Shown here piece by piece: positions 1-8,214 of a stretch of 64,000 bases of DNA. The position numbers and the translations under genes are program-made. The notes beneath the pieces are model-generated. The model saw only the letters and a program-made list of their open reading frames with translations. It was not told the origin of the DNA and made no database searches. Source of the stretch: Thioclava arctica (GTDB lineage: Bacteria > Pseudomonadota > Alphaproteobacteria > Rhodobacterales > Rhodobacteraceae). Each line of letters begins with the position of its first letter. The stretch's first letter is position 1. The stretch is from positions 62,001-126,000 of the forward strand of contig NZ_JBFRYC010000005.1 in NCBI RefSeq assembly GCF_040892615.1, read 5' to 3'.

Positions 1-339
1 TTCGATGTGATCCGCGATTTCGCGGCCGACAAATGCGAAACCCGCTTGCTTGAGATCGAATGCTCGTTCAGCGACGACTATCTTGCGGGCCATGCGCGCC
101 GCGTCGGCTTGGCCGGAGAGACGACACCGCCTCAGGTTCTGGCGCAGGTGTTGCCTACGATCCGCGCTGATATGGTGTTCGAACGCGAACGGTTGCGCGA
201 CGCCGATTTCGAGCATTTCGCATTGATGCGCGAGGGTGGCTCGCTTGAGGACAATGCCCGCGCATTGGCTCAGACGCTCGACATCCCGACCGAGCTGGCG
301 CAAGAGTTGGCGCAGCTTGACTATCTGTTCAAAGACTGA
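1..339 (+). CDS. C-terminal part of an unrecognised protein (truncated by window start)
   Basis: An open frame runs from the first base of the window to a TGA, giving about 112 residues of a protein whose start lies outside. The sequence is acidic and probably mostly helical, and ends in QLDYLFKD. I do not recognise a family or any catalytic motif in the visible part. The next gene, a HIT protein, starts 11 bp later with its own GAGGAG ribosome binding site, so the two may be co-transcribed. The call as coding rests on the continuous frame, the composition typical of the neighbours and the tight spacing. Confidence 0.7.
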   Translation, partial: FDVIRDFAADKCETRLLEIECSFSDDYLAGHARRVGLAGETTPPQVLAQVLPTIRADMVFERERLRDADFEHFALMREGGSLEDNARALAQTLDIPTELAQELAQLDYLFKD

Positions 340-350
340 GGAGCGGCGCG

Positions 351-731
351 ATGAGTTACGCGTATGACGACCAGAATATCTTCGCCAAGATCTTACGGGG
401 CGAGATTCCCAACAACACCGTGCTTGAGACCGAACACACGTTGGCCTTTCGCGATATCGCGCCCAAAGCGCCCGATCATGTGTTGGTGATCCCGAAGGGG
501 CCCTATGTAACCTTCGATCATTTCTGCAATACCGCGAGCGAGGCCGAGATCGTCGATTTCACCCGCGCCGCTGGTCAGATCTGCAAAATGATCGGTGCCG
601 AGCCGGGGGCCGGGGGCGAGGGATTTCGCGTGATCTCCAATGCGGGCGAAGATGGTGTGCAGGAAGTGCCCCATTACCACCTGCATATTCTGGCCGGTCG
701 TCCATTGGGGCCAATGTTGCTGATGCGCTGA
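351..731 (+). CDS. HIT family nucleotide-binding hydrolase (HINT type)
   Basis: This 126-residue protein has the length and layout of the HINT branch of the histidine triad superfamily, small homodimeric enzymes that hydrolyse nucleoside phosphoramidates and acyl-nucleotides. The N-terminal half carries the family pattern DQNIFAKILRGEIP followed by a strand around LAFRDIAPKAPDHVLVIPK. The signature triad is visible near residues 107-112 as HYHLHIL, with the catalytic histidine in the middle of the HxHxH pattern. A GAGGAG Shine-Dalgarno sequence about 6 bp before the ATG supports the start. It ends directly against the 3' end of moaE on the opposite strand with no gap. The cellular substrate cannot be read from the sequence. 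Confidence 0.9.
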   Translation: MSYAYDDQNIFAKILRGEIPNNTVLETEHTLAFRDIAPKAPDHVLVIPKGPYVTFDHFCNTASEAEIVDFTRAAGQICKMIGAEPGAGGEGFRVISNAGEDGVQEVPHYHLHILAGRPLGPMLLMR

Positions 732-1172
732 TCACCAGCGCTTCAACGCATCCTCATCCGCGTCTTTCGCCGCCACCCAAGATGTGCCGTCGCGCCCATG
801 CTCTTTCTTCCAGAAAGGGGCGCGCGATTTCAGGTAATCCATCAGAAACTCGGCCGCCTCGAAGGCCGCAGCGCGATGGCGTGCGGCGGTGGCGACCATC
901 ATGATCTGCTCGCCAATCCCCAGCCGCCCGTGGCGGTGGATCACGATCACATCCGCCAGATCCCAGCGGGTCACGGCCTGATCGACGATCTGGGCAATCG
1001 CGCGCTGCGTCATGCCGGGGTAATGTTCCAGCTCCAGCGTCTCCATAGCGCCGCTGTCATCGCGCACAACGCCGGTAAAGCTGACCACTGCGCCAACATC
1101 AGAGCGGCCCGCGCCAAAGCCTGCGAGCTCTGCGCCCAGATCAAAGGGGGCGCTTTGAACCGCGACCTTCAC
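732..1172 (-). CDS. moaE: Molybdopterin synthase catalytic subunit MoaE
   Basis: MoaE is the large subunit of molybdopterin synthase. It binds precursor Z (cPMP) and receives sulfur from the thiocarboxylated C terminus of MoaD. The 146 residues include the family block HRHGRLGIGEQ (about 79-89) and the active-site segment KSRAPFWKKE (about 115-124), whose lysines are the conserved catalytic and binding residues. It starts with GTG, one base after the moaD stop and behind a G-rich Shine-Dalgarno, so translation is probably coupled to moaD. It closes a minus-strand run with moaD and pgsA. Its product is needed by molybdoenzymes such as the formate dehydrogenase encoded a few kb away, although the two operons are not joined. 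Confidence 0.93.
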   Translation of the reverse strand: MKVAVQSAPFDLGAELAGFGAGRSDVGAVVSFTGVVRDDSGAMETLELEHYPGMTQRAIAQIVDQAVTRWDLADVIVIHRHGRLGIGEQIMMVATAARHRAAAFEAAEFLMDYLKSRAPFWKKEHGRDGTSWVAAKDADEDALKRW

Positions 1173-1173
1173 C

Positions 1174-1422
1174 TCACCCCCCGGTCATGGGCGGGAAAAA
1201 GGCCACCTCGCGCACGCCTTCAAGGCTTGCATCAAAGTCCGACAGGTCTTGATCAAGCGCCACCCGCAGCGCGCTCAGATCGCCAAAAGCCGCCTCATAG
1301 CGCGGTTCGCGCGCGCGCAGTTCTGCAACCAGATCGTTGACAGTAGCGGCCTGCGTTTCGAGCTGTTCGCGCGGCAGGCCGATGCGTTCGCGCACCCAAG
1401 CGAAATACAGCACATCAATCAT
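1174..1422 (-). CDS. moaD: Molybdopterin synthase sulfur carrier subunit MoaD
   Basis: This 82-residue ubiquitin-fold protein ends in the diagnostic Gly-Gly (PMTGG). In the family this terminus is adenylated by MoeB, converted to a thiocarboxylate and inserted into the MoaE active site. The length and the N terminus (MIDVLYFAWVRERIG) fit MoaD rather than ThiS. The start overlaps the last 8 bp of pgsA and the stop lies one base from the GTG of moaE, indicating one transcript pgsA-moaD-moaE. Confidence 0.92.
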   Translation of the reverse strand: MIDVLYFAWVRERIGLPREQLETQAATVNDLVAELRAREPRYEAAFGDLSALRVALDQDLSDFDASLEGVREVAFFPPMTGG

Positions 1423-2044
1423 CGTCCGAATCCTTGAGATAGGGCAGCGCCTTGCGGAAATAATCCCAGCCCGTGATCGCGGTCAAAATCGCCGCAATCC
1501 AGATCAGCGCAAGCCCGATATGGGTTGCGATATCGGCCAGACTGGCCCCCATCGGAATGTCACCTTCGCCCGCGCGAGGCGCGCGGCCCTGTTCCAGATA
1601 GGCCAGCCCGGTGCCCAGAAACAGCACCGCGATTGCCACCATCTGCGCGGTGGTTTTCCACTTGGCCAGCTTGGTTACGCGCAATCGACCCGAATCTGCG
1701 CCCAGAAACTCGCGCAGTCCCGAAACGAACACCTCGCGAAACAAAATCACCGTGGCGGGCAAGATCAGCCATGGGTTCATGCCCGAATAGCCCGTCAGCA
1801 CCACCAAGGCGATCACCACCATCACCTTGTCGGCAATCGGGTCCAGCATCGCGCCAAACTTGCTTTCCTGCTTCCATAGCCGCGCCAGATAGCCGTCAAA
1901 CCAATCGGTGACCGCAGCCCCAACGAACAGCGCCAGCGCAAACCAATCCGCCCAAGGGCGATGGAAATACAAGAACATGACAGCCACACCCGGGGCCGCC
2001 AGAAGTCTGAGCACAGTCAGAATATTAGGGATGTTCCATTTCAT
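1415..2044 (-). CDS. pgsA: CDP-diacylglycerol--glycerol-3-phosphate 3-phosphatidyltransferase
   Basis: PgsA is the inner-membrane enzyme that makes phosphatidylglycerophosphate from CDP-diacylglycerol and glycerol-3-phosphate, the committed step to phosphatidylglycerol and cardiolipin. With the ATG at 2044 the protein is 209 residues and begins MKWNIPNILTVLRL, the usual PgsA start. A TTG three codons upstream is possible but less likely. The CDP-alcohol phosphatidyltransferase signature is complete: D47-x2-D50-G51-x2-A54-R55-x8-G64-x3-D68-x3-D72. Several hydrophobic helices follow. It overlaps moaD downstream. Upstream is the radical SAM gene, an unusual insertion between uvrC and pgsA. Confidence 0.93.
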   Translation of the reverse strand: MKWNIPNILTVLRLLAAPGVAVMFLYFHRPWADWFALALFVGAAVTDWFDGYLARLWKQESKFGAMLDPIADKVMVVIALVVLTGYSGMNPWLILPATVILFREVFVSGLREFLGADSGRLRVTKLAKWKTTAQMVAIAVLFLGTGLAYLEQGRAPRAGEGDIPMGASLADIATHIGLALIWIAAILTAITGWDYFRKALPYLKDSDDD

Positions 2045-2089
2045 GTCAGGCAACCTAGCGGGGCGGCGAGCAAAGCGGAAGAGGGCGCG

Positions 2090-3163
2090 TCACCGCGTCT
2101 CAGGGCTGGGTAGCGGGTCTGCGTAATCATGCACCCGGCCAAGGCGGTCTGTGATGCGCCAGTGACCGGGCGCAGGACCGGGGGCAACGTGATCGGCATT
2201 GATCGCCACTTTGCCATGCCCGCCGGGGATGTCGAGCACATATGTCGGCACCATTGTCCCGGAAACGCGTCGGCGCAGCTCGGCCATCAGCGTGCGGCCC
2301 GCCGTGAGTGTCGTGCGGAAATGCGACGTGCCCCGCGCCAGATCGCAGTGATGCAGATAATAGGGTTTGACGCGCAGCGCGGTCAGCGCGCGCATCAACG
2401 CGTCAAGGCTGTCGACATCGTCATTCACGCCTGCCAGCAACACGGTTTGCGACAGTAACGGGATGCCGTGATCCACCAGTCGCGTGATCGCGGCGCGCGC
2501 ATTGGGTGACAGTTCTTGGGCATGGTTCGTGTGCAGTACGATCCAAATGGCAGGGCGCGCGGCGCGCAAGGCGTGGCACAGCGCGGGCGTGATGCGTTCG
2601 GGGGCGACGACGGGCACGCGGGTGTGCAGCCGGATCTGATCGACATGTGCAATTGTACCCAGCCGCGTCAGAACCTCGGCCAGCCGGCGCTGCGACAGCG
2701 TCAGCGGATCGCCCCCCGTCAAGATCACCTCGCGCACTGCCGGGGTCGCGGCGATATATGTCAGCGCCGCGTCTAGTTGACCTTGCGGCAAGGGCCCGGT
2801 CTCGCCCACCGTCTCGCGGCGAAAACAAAAGCGGCAGTAAACGTCGCAAGTTTTGGTGATGTGCAAGATCACCCTGTCGGGGTAGCGATGCGTCAGCCCG
2901 GGCACCGGGGAGTGCGCGTCATCGCCAATCGGATCGGCCAGTTCCTCGGGGCGGGTCACCAATTCGGCGGCGCTGGGCACGAATTGTGCACCTACCGGGT
3001 CGGCGGGTGTTGCGATGGCCGCGCGCATCTCGGGTGTGAGGCGGATGCGGAACGCCTGCGCTACGGCCTGCAAATCGGGGCGTGCTTCGGGCGAGGTCAG
3101 CCCCTCGGTTTCAAGCTCGTCAAGGCGCGAAAGGGCACGCGGGCGTGGGCTGTGATCGGTCAT
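2090..3163 (-). CDS. Lysine 2,3-aminomutase-like radical SAM enzyme (KamA/EpmB family)
   Basis: This 357-residue protein is a radical SAM, PLP-dependent aminomutase. The [4Fe-4S]/SAM motif CxxxCxxC is C106, C110 and C113. The PLP lysine is K318 in PGGHGK. Two aspartates, D274 (HHCDLARG) and D311 (seven residues before the PLP lysine), have the same spacing as the two Asp residues that hold the substrate lysine side chain in clostridial lysine 2,3-aminomutase, which argues for a lysyl substrate rather than glutamate. Its length, lacking the long C-terminal extension of KamA, is closer to EpmB, the enzyme that makes beta-lysine for elongation factor P. No efp or epmA gene lies in the window. 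It starts 4 bp after the uvrC stop, so it sits inside the uvrC-pgsA-moaDE run. Free beta-lysine synthesis or EF-P modification are both possible. Confidence 0.85.
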   Translation of the reverse strand: MTDHSPRPRALSRLDELETEGLTSPEARPDLQAVAQAFRIRLTPEMRAAIATPADPVGAQFVPSAAELVTRPEELADPIGDDAHSPVPGLTHRYPDRVILHITKTCDVYCRFCFRRETVGETGPLPQGQLDAALTYIAATPAVREVILTGGDPLTLSQRRLAEVLTRLGTIAHVDQIRLHTRVPVVAPERITPALCHALRAARPAIWIVLHTNHAQELSPNARAAITRLVDHGIPLLSQTVLLAGVNDDVDSLDALMRALTALRVKPYYLHHCDLARGTSHFRTTLTAGRTLMAELRRRVSGTMVPTYVLDIPGGHGKVAINADHVAPGPAPGHWRITDRLGRVHDYADPLPSPETR

Positions 3164-3167
3164 TGTC

Positions 3168-5075
3168 TCAGCCCTTTTCGTTGAAGAAATTATGGATCGT
3201 TTCGGCCATCGCCTCGGAAATTCCCTCGACCTCCATCAGATCAATCGGCGCCGCCCGGCTAACCGCCTTGGCCGATCCGAAATGCTGCAGCAGCGCGCGT
3301 TTGCGTGCCGTGCCGATGCCGGGAATTTCATCCAGCGGATTGGCCATCGTCGCCTTGGCGCGTTTCGCGCGATGCGTGCCAATCGCCCAGCGGTGCGCCT
3401 CGTCGCGCAGACGTTGGATGTAATATAAAACCGGACTTTGACGCGGCAGTGCAAAGGGGCGCTGGCCGATGCGGTGGAATTCTTCCTTGCCGTGATCGCG
3501 GTCGATCCCCTTGGCAACGCCCACCATCGCGATATCGGTCACGCCCATCTCCACCATGATCTCATGCACCGCCGAGACCTGCCCCGCACCGCCATCAATC
3601 AGCAACAGCTCGGGCCATGCATCGGATTTGCGCTCGGGGTCCTCTTTGAGGAGCCGCGAGAAACGCCGTTTCAGCACCTCTTTCATCATGCCGAAGTCAT
3701 CGCCCGGCGTGATCTCGGTGCCCTTGATGTTGAACTTGCGATACTGGCTTTTGATGAAGCCTTCAGGACCGGCCACAATCATGCCGCCCACCGCATGCGC
3801 GCCCTGAATATGCGAGTTGTCATAGACCTCGATACGCGCGGGCGGGGCGGGCAGGGCAAAGGCCTCGGCCACGCCGGCCAGCAGTTTCGCCTGCGCCGCA
3901 GATTCCGACATCTTTCGACCCAGACTTTCGCGGGCATTGCGCGCGGCGTTTTCCACCAGCTCGGCCTTTTCGCCCCGCTGCGGCACGGCGATCTCGACGC
4001 GGCGCTCGGCGCGCTCGGACAGGAACTCGGCCAGCAGCTCTTCATCCTCGACCGGGTGTGACAGCAACAGCAGGGCCGGCGGCGGGCGATGCGTGTAAAA
4101 CTGCGCGATAAAGGCTTGCAGGATTTCGGGGGCCTCGGCGCCCGACCCGGTGCGCGGGTAGAAATCGTGATTGCCCCAGCTTTGATTGGCGCGGATGAAA
4201 AACACCTGCACACAGGCCTGCCCGCCCTCACTATGTAGCGCAATCACATCGGCCTCGGGCACGGTGCGCGGGTTGATCCCCTGACTTTGCTGCACATTGG
4301 TCAGCGCCTTGATCCGGTCGCGCAGAGCGGCGGCGCGCTCGAACTCCATCTCCTCGGAGGCGGTTTGCATCTGGGCCGCCAATTCGCGTTGGATCGTGGT
4401 TGAGCGTCCCTCAAGAAAGCGCTTTGCATCGGCCACCAGATCCGCGTAATCGGCCTCGGAGATTTTGCCCACGCAGGGGCCCGAGCAGCGCTTGATCTGG
4501 TATTGCAGACAGGGCCGCGTGCGGCTTTCAAACATCGAATCTGAACAGTTGCGCAGCAAAAACACCCGCTCCAGATGGTTGAGCGTGCGGTTCACCGCGC
4601 TGGCACTCGCGAAGGGGCCAAAGTAATGGCCCTTCTCCTTGCGCGCACCACGATGTTTTTTGATCATTGGATAGGGGTGATCCGTCGCGATCAGGATATT
4701 GGGAAAGCTTTTGTCATCGCGCGCCAGCACGTTGTAGCGCGGCTTGAGCTGCTTGATGAGGTTCTGCTCCAGCAGCAGCGCCTCGGTCTCGGTGCGCGTC
4801 GTAAGAAACATCATCGATGCGGTTTCGCGGATCATCCGCGCGATCCGCGCGCTATGTCCCGAGGGGCGCGCATAGTTCGACACCCGCGCCTTCAGATTGC
4901 GCGCCTTGCCAACATACAACACCTCACCCTTGGCGTTGAGCATGCGATACACACCGGGCGAGCCATCCAGCCGCTTGAGGTAATCCGCGATCAGCGCATG
5001 CCCCGTCATCCCATGCGCGGGACGGGTCGCGGCGGGTGGCTGAGTGCTCTCGGGGTCGTGGTTCGTCTCGGTCAT
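3168..5075 (-). CDS. uvrC: UvrABC excinuclease subunit C
   Basis: UvrC makes both incisions around DNA lesions during nucleotide excision repair. The 635 residues show, in order, an N-terminal GIY-YIG nuclease (GVY at 41-43, YVG at 54-56, with the KARNLKARV segment after it), a cysteine-rich stretch (NCSDSMF to CSGPCVGK), a UVR domain for contact with UvrB (around EEMEFERAAALRDR), the RNase H-like C-terminal nuclease (DNSHIQG to LLIDGGAGQ) and a terminal helix-hairpin-helix pair (IPGIGTARKRALL). The N-terminal 25 residues are a polar extension. It lies 4 bp upstream of the aminomutase gene. Its promoter should be in the AT-rich gap upstream. Confidence 0.95.
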   Translation of the reverse strand: MTETNHDPESTQPPAATRPAHGMTGHALIADYLKRLDGSPGVYRMLNAKGEVLYVGKARNLKARVSNYARPSGHSARIARMIRETASMMFLTTRTETEALLLEQNLIKQLKPRYNVLARDDKSFPNILIATDHPYPMIKKHRGARKEKGHYFGPFASASAVNRTLNHLERVFLLRNCSDSMFESRTRPCLQYQIKRCSGPCVGKISEADYADLVADAKRFLEGRSTTIQRELAAQMQTASEEMEFERAAALRDRIKALTNVQQSQGINPRTVPEADVIALHSEGGQACVQVFFIRANQSWGNHDFYPRTGSGAEAPEILQAFIAQFYTHRPPPALLLLSHPVEDEELLAEFLSERAERRVEIAVPQRGEKAELVENAARNARESLGRKMSESAAQAKLLAGVAEAFALPAPPARIEVYDNSHIQGAHAVGGMIVAGPEGFIKSQYRKFNIKGTEITPGDDFGMMKEVLKRRFSRLLKEDPERKSDAWPELLLIDGGAGQVSAVHEIMVEMGVTDIAMVGVAKGIDRDHGKEEFHRIGQRPFALPRQSPVLYYIQRLRDEAHRWAIGTHRAKRAKATMANPLDEIPGIGTARKRALLQHFGSAKAVSRAAPIDLMEVEGISEAMAETIHNFFNEKG

Positions 5076-5373
5076 ATCGCGGTCTTGATTCTCTGCTGTG
5101 GCTGCAACCTTACGCCAATCGGTTCAAGTGGAAATATGTCCACCAATTCTGTGGATAACACTGTTGGCAAATTCCCAAGATCATGGAATTCCCCTTGGAA
5201 CCTTGATCAAAAGCTGGTTTGCCCAAAAAATGGGCACATAGATAAGCGGTTGAAAAGAAATGGAAACTTTTTCAACATCACCCAAGCTATTGAAAAATTT
5301 AAGACTTTTGTAACAGATACGTAAAGGCCGCAGTGAAAGTGCACAACTTGTCGCTGAGACTCTAGAAAGCATC
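5076..5373. other. AT-rich intergenic region between SDR gene and uvrC
   Basis: This 298 bp gap has no convincing gene and is visibly richer in A+T than its surroundings. It holds a short hairpin (stem TGCCCA at 5220-5225 with TGGGCA at 5231-5236 around five A) and an 8 bp inverted repeat GTTGAAAA/TTTTCAAC (5249-5256 and 5269-5276). Both genes around it read leftward, so it should contain the 3' end of the SDR transcript and the uvrC promoter. No strong -35/-10 pair can be named with confidence. Confidence 0.5.
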
Positions 5374-6150
5374 TTACTCGGGGCCCAGAACATCGGGTGT
5401 TTTCCAGCCCAGATGCTGCCCGCCATCCACGCATAACAACTGCCCCGTCACTGCGGGCGCATCCAAAAAATAGCCCAAAGCGGCACAGATTTCATCGGGG
5501 TTTGCGCCCCGCTGCAGGATCGTGGCTGCGCGTTGCTTGGTGAAATGCTCTGTAGATTGGCGGGCGCCTTGCAGGGTCGGGCCGGGGCCGATCGCATTGA
5601 CGCGAATATCGGGTGCCAACGCTTGCGCCCCAGTCTGGGTCAGCGTCCACAGCCCCATTTTGGCCAGCGTATAGGTCATGAATTCGGGCGTGAGTTTGCG
5701 CACCCGCTGATCGAGCATATTGAGCACCATCGCGCGCGCGCGCGGCTCGCCTTCGACCGTTTCGGCCTTGGGGGCCTGCGCGGCGAAATGTTGCATCAGC
5801 ACGAAAGGCGCGCGCAGATTGGACTCAAAGTGACGATCCCAGCTTTCGCGGCTTGCGGATTTCAGCGTGTCATATTCAAAGATCGAGGCGTTGTTGATGA
5901 GCACATCAAGCGGCCCATCCAGTGCTTGTGCCGCGCGTGCGACCAGATCGGCGGTTGCGCCCTCATCCAGCAGATCGGCCTGCAAAATTTCGGCCCGCAC
6001 ACCCTTGGCGCGCGCCTCGGCGGCAGTGGCCTCGGCCTCCGCTTCTGAGCCGTAATAATGGATCGCCACGTCAACACCGCGCCCCGCCAGATACAGCGCC
6101 ATCGCGCGGCCCAGCCGCTTTGCCCCGCCTGTGATCAAAGCCCGCTTCAT
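5374..6150 (-). CDS. SDR oxidoreductase resembling pteridine reductase (FolM/PTR1 type)
   Basis: The 258-residue protein is a classical short-chain dehydrogenase. The cofactor loop is TGGAKRLG at residues 7-14, where the basic residues point to NADPH, and the NNAS motif is near 87-90. The usual catalytic serine position is an aspartate: D147, Y160 and K164 have exactly the spacing of the Asp-Tyr-Lys triad of Leishmania pteridine reductase 1. This suggests reduction of dihydrofolate or a pterin, as in bacterial FolM, rather than an alcohol. Its ATG overlaps the stop of the upstream exchanger gene by four bases (ATGA), so it belongs to the sppA-exchanger-SDR transcript. The pteridine assignment is an inference from the triad and has no support from neighbouring folate genes. 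Confidence 0.82.
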   Translation of the reverse strand: MKRALITGGAKRLGRAMALYLAGRGVDVAIHYYGSEAEAEATAAEARAKGVRAEILQADLLDEGATADLVARAAQALDGPLDVLINNASIFEYDTLKSASRESWDRHFESNLRAPFVLMQHFAAQAPKAETVEGEPRARAMVLNMLDQRVRKLTPEFMTYTLAKMGLWTLTQTGAQALAPDIRVNAIGPGPTLQGARQSTEHFTKQRAATILQRGANPDEICAALGYFLDAPAVTGQLLCVDGGQHLGWKTPDVLGPE

Positions 6151-7103
6151 ACCCGACCTCCAAGCAATAGCGCGACGATATAGACCAGATAGGCGAGCGT
6201 AAATGCCACGCCAACCCAGCGCCCGATCTTACGGTTACCAAAGATGAAGGGGGCCAGCACGACCGAGGCGCCCAACATCACCCACAAGTCGAAATGCAGC
6301 ATTTGGGCGGGTACCGGGATTTTGCCAAACATTCCTGCTACACCGATAATGCACAGCAAATTGAAGATGTTAGAGCCGACGACATTGCCCAGCGCCACAT
6401 CAGAGCGCCCTTTGATAGCGGCTGTGACCGACGTCGCCAATTCCGGCAAGGACGTGCCCAGCGCCACCAGTGTCAGGCCGATGACCGCATCCGAAACCCC
6501 CATTGCCGAGGCGATATTGCTGGCACCCTCCACCAGCAGATCTGCGCCAATCGGCAGCCCGACAAGCCCGGCCAGCAACAGCAGCGAAATCCGCCAGCCC
6601 GGTGTGTGAGGGTCGACCGAAGCGATCTCATCATCGGGCTCGCGATTGGCGCGGTGGGCCAAGGCCTCGCGGATTTGGCGAAACAGGATCACGCCCAAGC
6701 CCGAAAGCAGCACCAGCGCGTGCGGCCATCCGATCGGGCCAAGATAGGCCACGATGATGAACAGCACGGTCGCCCCGATCATTAGAACAAAGCTTTCGCG
6801 CATGTCCTGCTCGTCGGTGCGAATGGCCGAGATGATGGCCGGCAAGCCCAGAACCAACAAGATATTGGCAATGTTCGAACCCACGACATTGCCCAGTGCC
6901 AGCGTGGGCGCGTGATCCAGCACGGCGGCGACCGACACCATCAGCTCGGGGGCCGAGGTGCCAAAGGCCACAACCGTCAGGCCCACGATCAGCGCCGGAA
7001 TGCCGAAACGCAGCGACAGCGCCACTGCGCCTTTGACAAGCAGGTCTCCGGCCAGAACCAGAAAAACCAGCCCGACCGCGATATACCCAACATCCCAGAT
7101 CAT
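6147..7103 (-). CDS. Calcium/sodium antiporter, CaCA family (YrbG-like)
   Basis: This 318-residue polytopic membrane protein belongs to the cation/Ca2+ exchanger superfamily. Both alpha repeats are clear: GTSAPELMVS (48-57) with GNVVGSNI, and the inverted copy GTSLPELATS with GNVVGSNI in the C-terminal half. The glutamates in these repeats are the ion ligands in exchanger structures. The start is taken as the ATG at 7103 because it forms an ATGA overlap with the upstream small gene. A longer frame exists, but its extra N terminus is hydrophilic and unlike the family. The 3' end overlaps the SDR start in the same way. Expected role: export of Ca2+ in exchange for Na+ across the inner membrane. 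Confidence 0.92.
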   Translation of the reverse strand: MIWDVGYIAVGLVFLVLAGDLLVKGAVALSLRFGIPALIVGLTVVAFGTSAPELMVSVAAVLDHAPTLALGNVVGSNIANILLVLGLPAIISAIRTDEQDMRESFVLMIGATVLFIIVAYLGPIGWPHALVLLSGLGVILFRQIREALAHRANREPDDEIASVDPHTPGWRISLLLLAGLVGLPIGADLLVEGASNIASAMGVSDAVIGLTLVALGTSLPELATSVTAAIKGRSDVALGNVVGSNIFNLLCIIGVAGMFGKIPVPAQMLHFDLWVMLGASVVLAPFIFGNRKIGRWVGVAFTLAYLVYIVALLLGGRV

Positions 7104-7273
7104 CCACGCCGCCCTTTTTTGCACGGGCAGGGGGCGCGGCCAATCTTGGGGCGGCCGCAATCCGGACAGCGCCCAGACAGCTTGCTGCCTTTGGTGCCCG
7201 GAATGCGCAGCTTGCCAAACATTGCCATCACCGCCATCACGACGAGAAACAGGGTCATGCCTTTGATCAACAT
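7100..7273 (-). CDS. 57-residue membrane-anchored Cys-rich mini-protein
   Basis: A 57-codon gene starts at ATG 7273, four bases after the sppA stop, and ends in an ATGA overlap with the exchanger gene. This fixes it as a real link in the operon. The protein has one N-terminal hydrophobic segment (MLIKGMTLFLVVMAVMAMF), then a basic tail with CPDCG and APCPCKKG, a compact four-cysteine cluster that could bind zinc. It is conserved-looking and short, and I do not assign a function. It might assist or tether either neighbour, the signal-peptide-peptidase-like SppA or the exchanger. Confidence 0.75.
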   Translation of the reverse strand: MLIKGMTLFLVVMAVMAMFGKLRIPGTKGSKLSGRCPDCGRPKIGRAPCPCKKGRRG

Positions 7274-7277
7274 GCCG

Positions 7278-8117
7278 CTACAGCCCGTAGCGCGCCCACA
7301 TCGCGCGCTCCTCAGCGGAGGCAAACATCGCACCCGTTGCCCCGGTCGCGATCTCGGTCCCAAGCTGCACGCCAAAGCGGCGGAAGAACGAGCGTTTGGG
7401 CGCGTAATCGAGCATGCGGATGTCATCGCCATACAGCTCTTTGAGCTTGGGCACGACATGGCCGATCCCGTCGATCAGCCCGGTATTTTCTGCCAAAGCC
7501 TGCCGCCCGGTCCAGATATCGCCGGTGAACATATCCCGATCGCTGGCCAGTTTCGTGCCGCGCCGCGCGGTGACGTGCTCTTTGAAGCTGATATGCATGT
7601 CCTCAAGCAGCCGCTTCAGGCGGGCCACATCCTCGTCCTTTTCGGGGCGGAACGGGTCCATGAAACTTTTTGAGCCACCCGCAGTGTGTACGCGCCGCTC
7701 GATCCCGTATTTGCCAATGAATTGATCAAGCCCGAAACTGGCCGAAATCACCCCGATTGACCCGACAACCGAGGTCGTATCGGCCCAGATGTTATCGGCG
7801 GCACAGGCCAGCCAATAGCCCCCCGAGGCGGCCACATCCTCGACAAAGGCATGCACGGGGATCTTTTTCTCATCCGCGAGGCGACGAATGCGCCCCGCGA
7901 TCAGCGAGGATTGCACCGGCGATCCGCCGGGGGAATTGATCAGCAGCGCCACCGCCGCAGGCTTGCCCCGCGCGAAAGCCCGCTCGATCAGCGGTGCCAT
8001 CGCGGCATCGGACAGGCCCGGAGATCCGGGGCGGGACATACCAATCGCGCCTTGCAGCCGCAGCACGGCAACAAAGGGCGGTTTCTTGACGAAGGGGAGG
8101 CGTTGGATCAATTTCAT
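7278..8117 (-). CDS. sppA: S49 family signal peptide peptidase SppA (short form)
   Basis: SppA degrades cleaved signal peptides and other peptides at the cytoplasmic membrane. With the ATG at 8117 the protein has 279 residues, the half-size form. The nucleophile is S98 in VAASGGYW and the general base K150 in AGGSKSF. Their 52-residue spacing equals that of the Ser147/Lys199 dyad of Bacillus SppA. The block INSPGGSP (about 60-67) is also typical. There is no strong N-terminal membrane helix, so membrane association may be peripheral or through oligomerisation. A longer frame upstream to 8168 has an arginine-rich, unfamily-like N terminus and was not used. It is the first gene of a leftward operon diverging from the formate dehydrogenase operon. 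Confidence 0.9.
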   Translation of the reverse strand: MKLIQRLPFVKKPPFVAVLRLQGAIGMSRPGSPGLSDAAMAPLIERAFARGKPAAVALLINSPGGSPVQSSLIAGRIRRLADEKKIPVHAFVEDVAASGGYWLACAADNIWADTTSVVGSIGVISASFGLDQFIGKYGIERRVHTAGGSKSFMDPFRPEKDEDVARLKRLLEDMHISFKEHVTARRGTKLASDRDMFTGDIWTGRQALAENTGLIDGIGHVVPKLKELYGDDIRMLDYAPKRSFFRRFGVQLGTEIATGATGAMFASAEERAMWARYGL

Positions 8118-8214
8118 GCCTAGGGATGTAGAGGCTCCCCCCCGCCCGTGCAAGCGCAGGCGCGGCAAATGACGTATCCGAACCGCGCCTGTGCGCGATT
8201 GTCAGATCCGTGAC

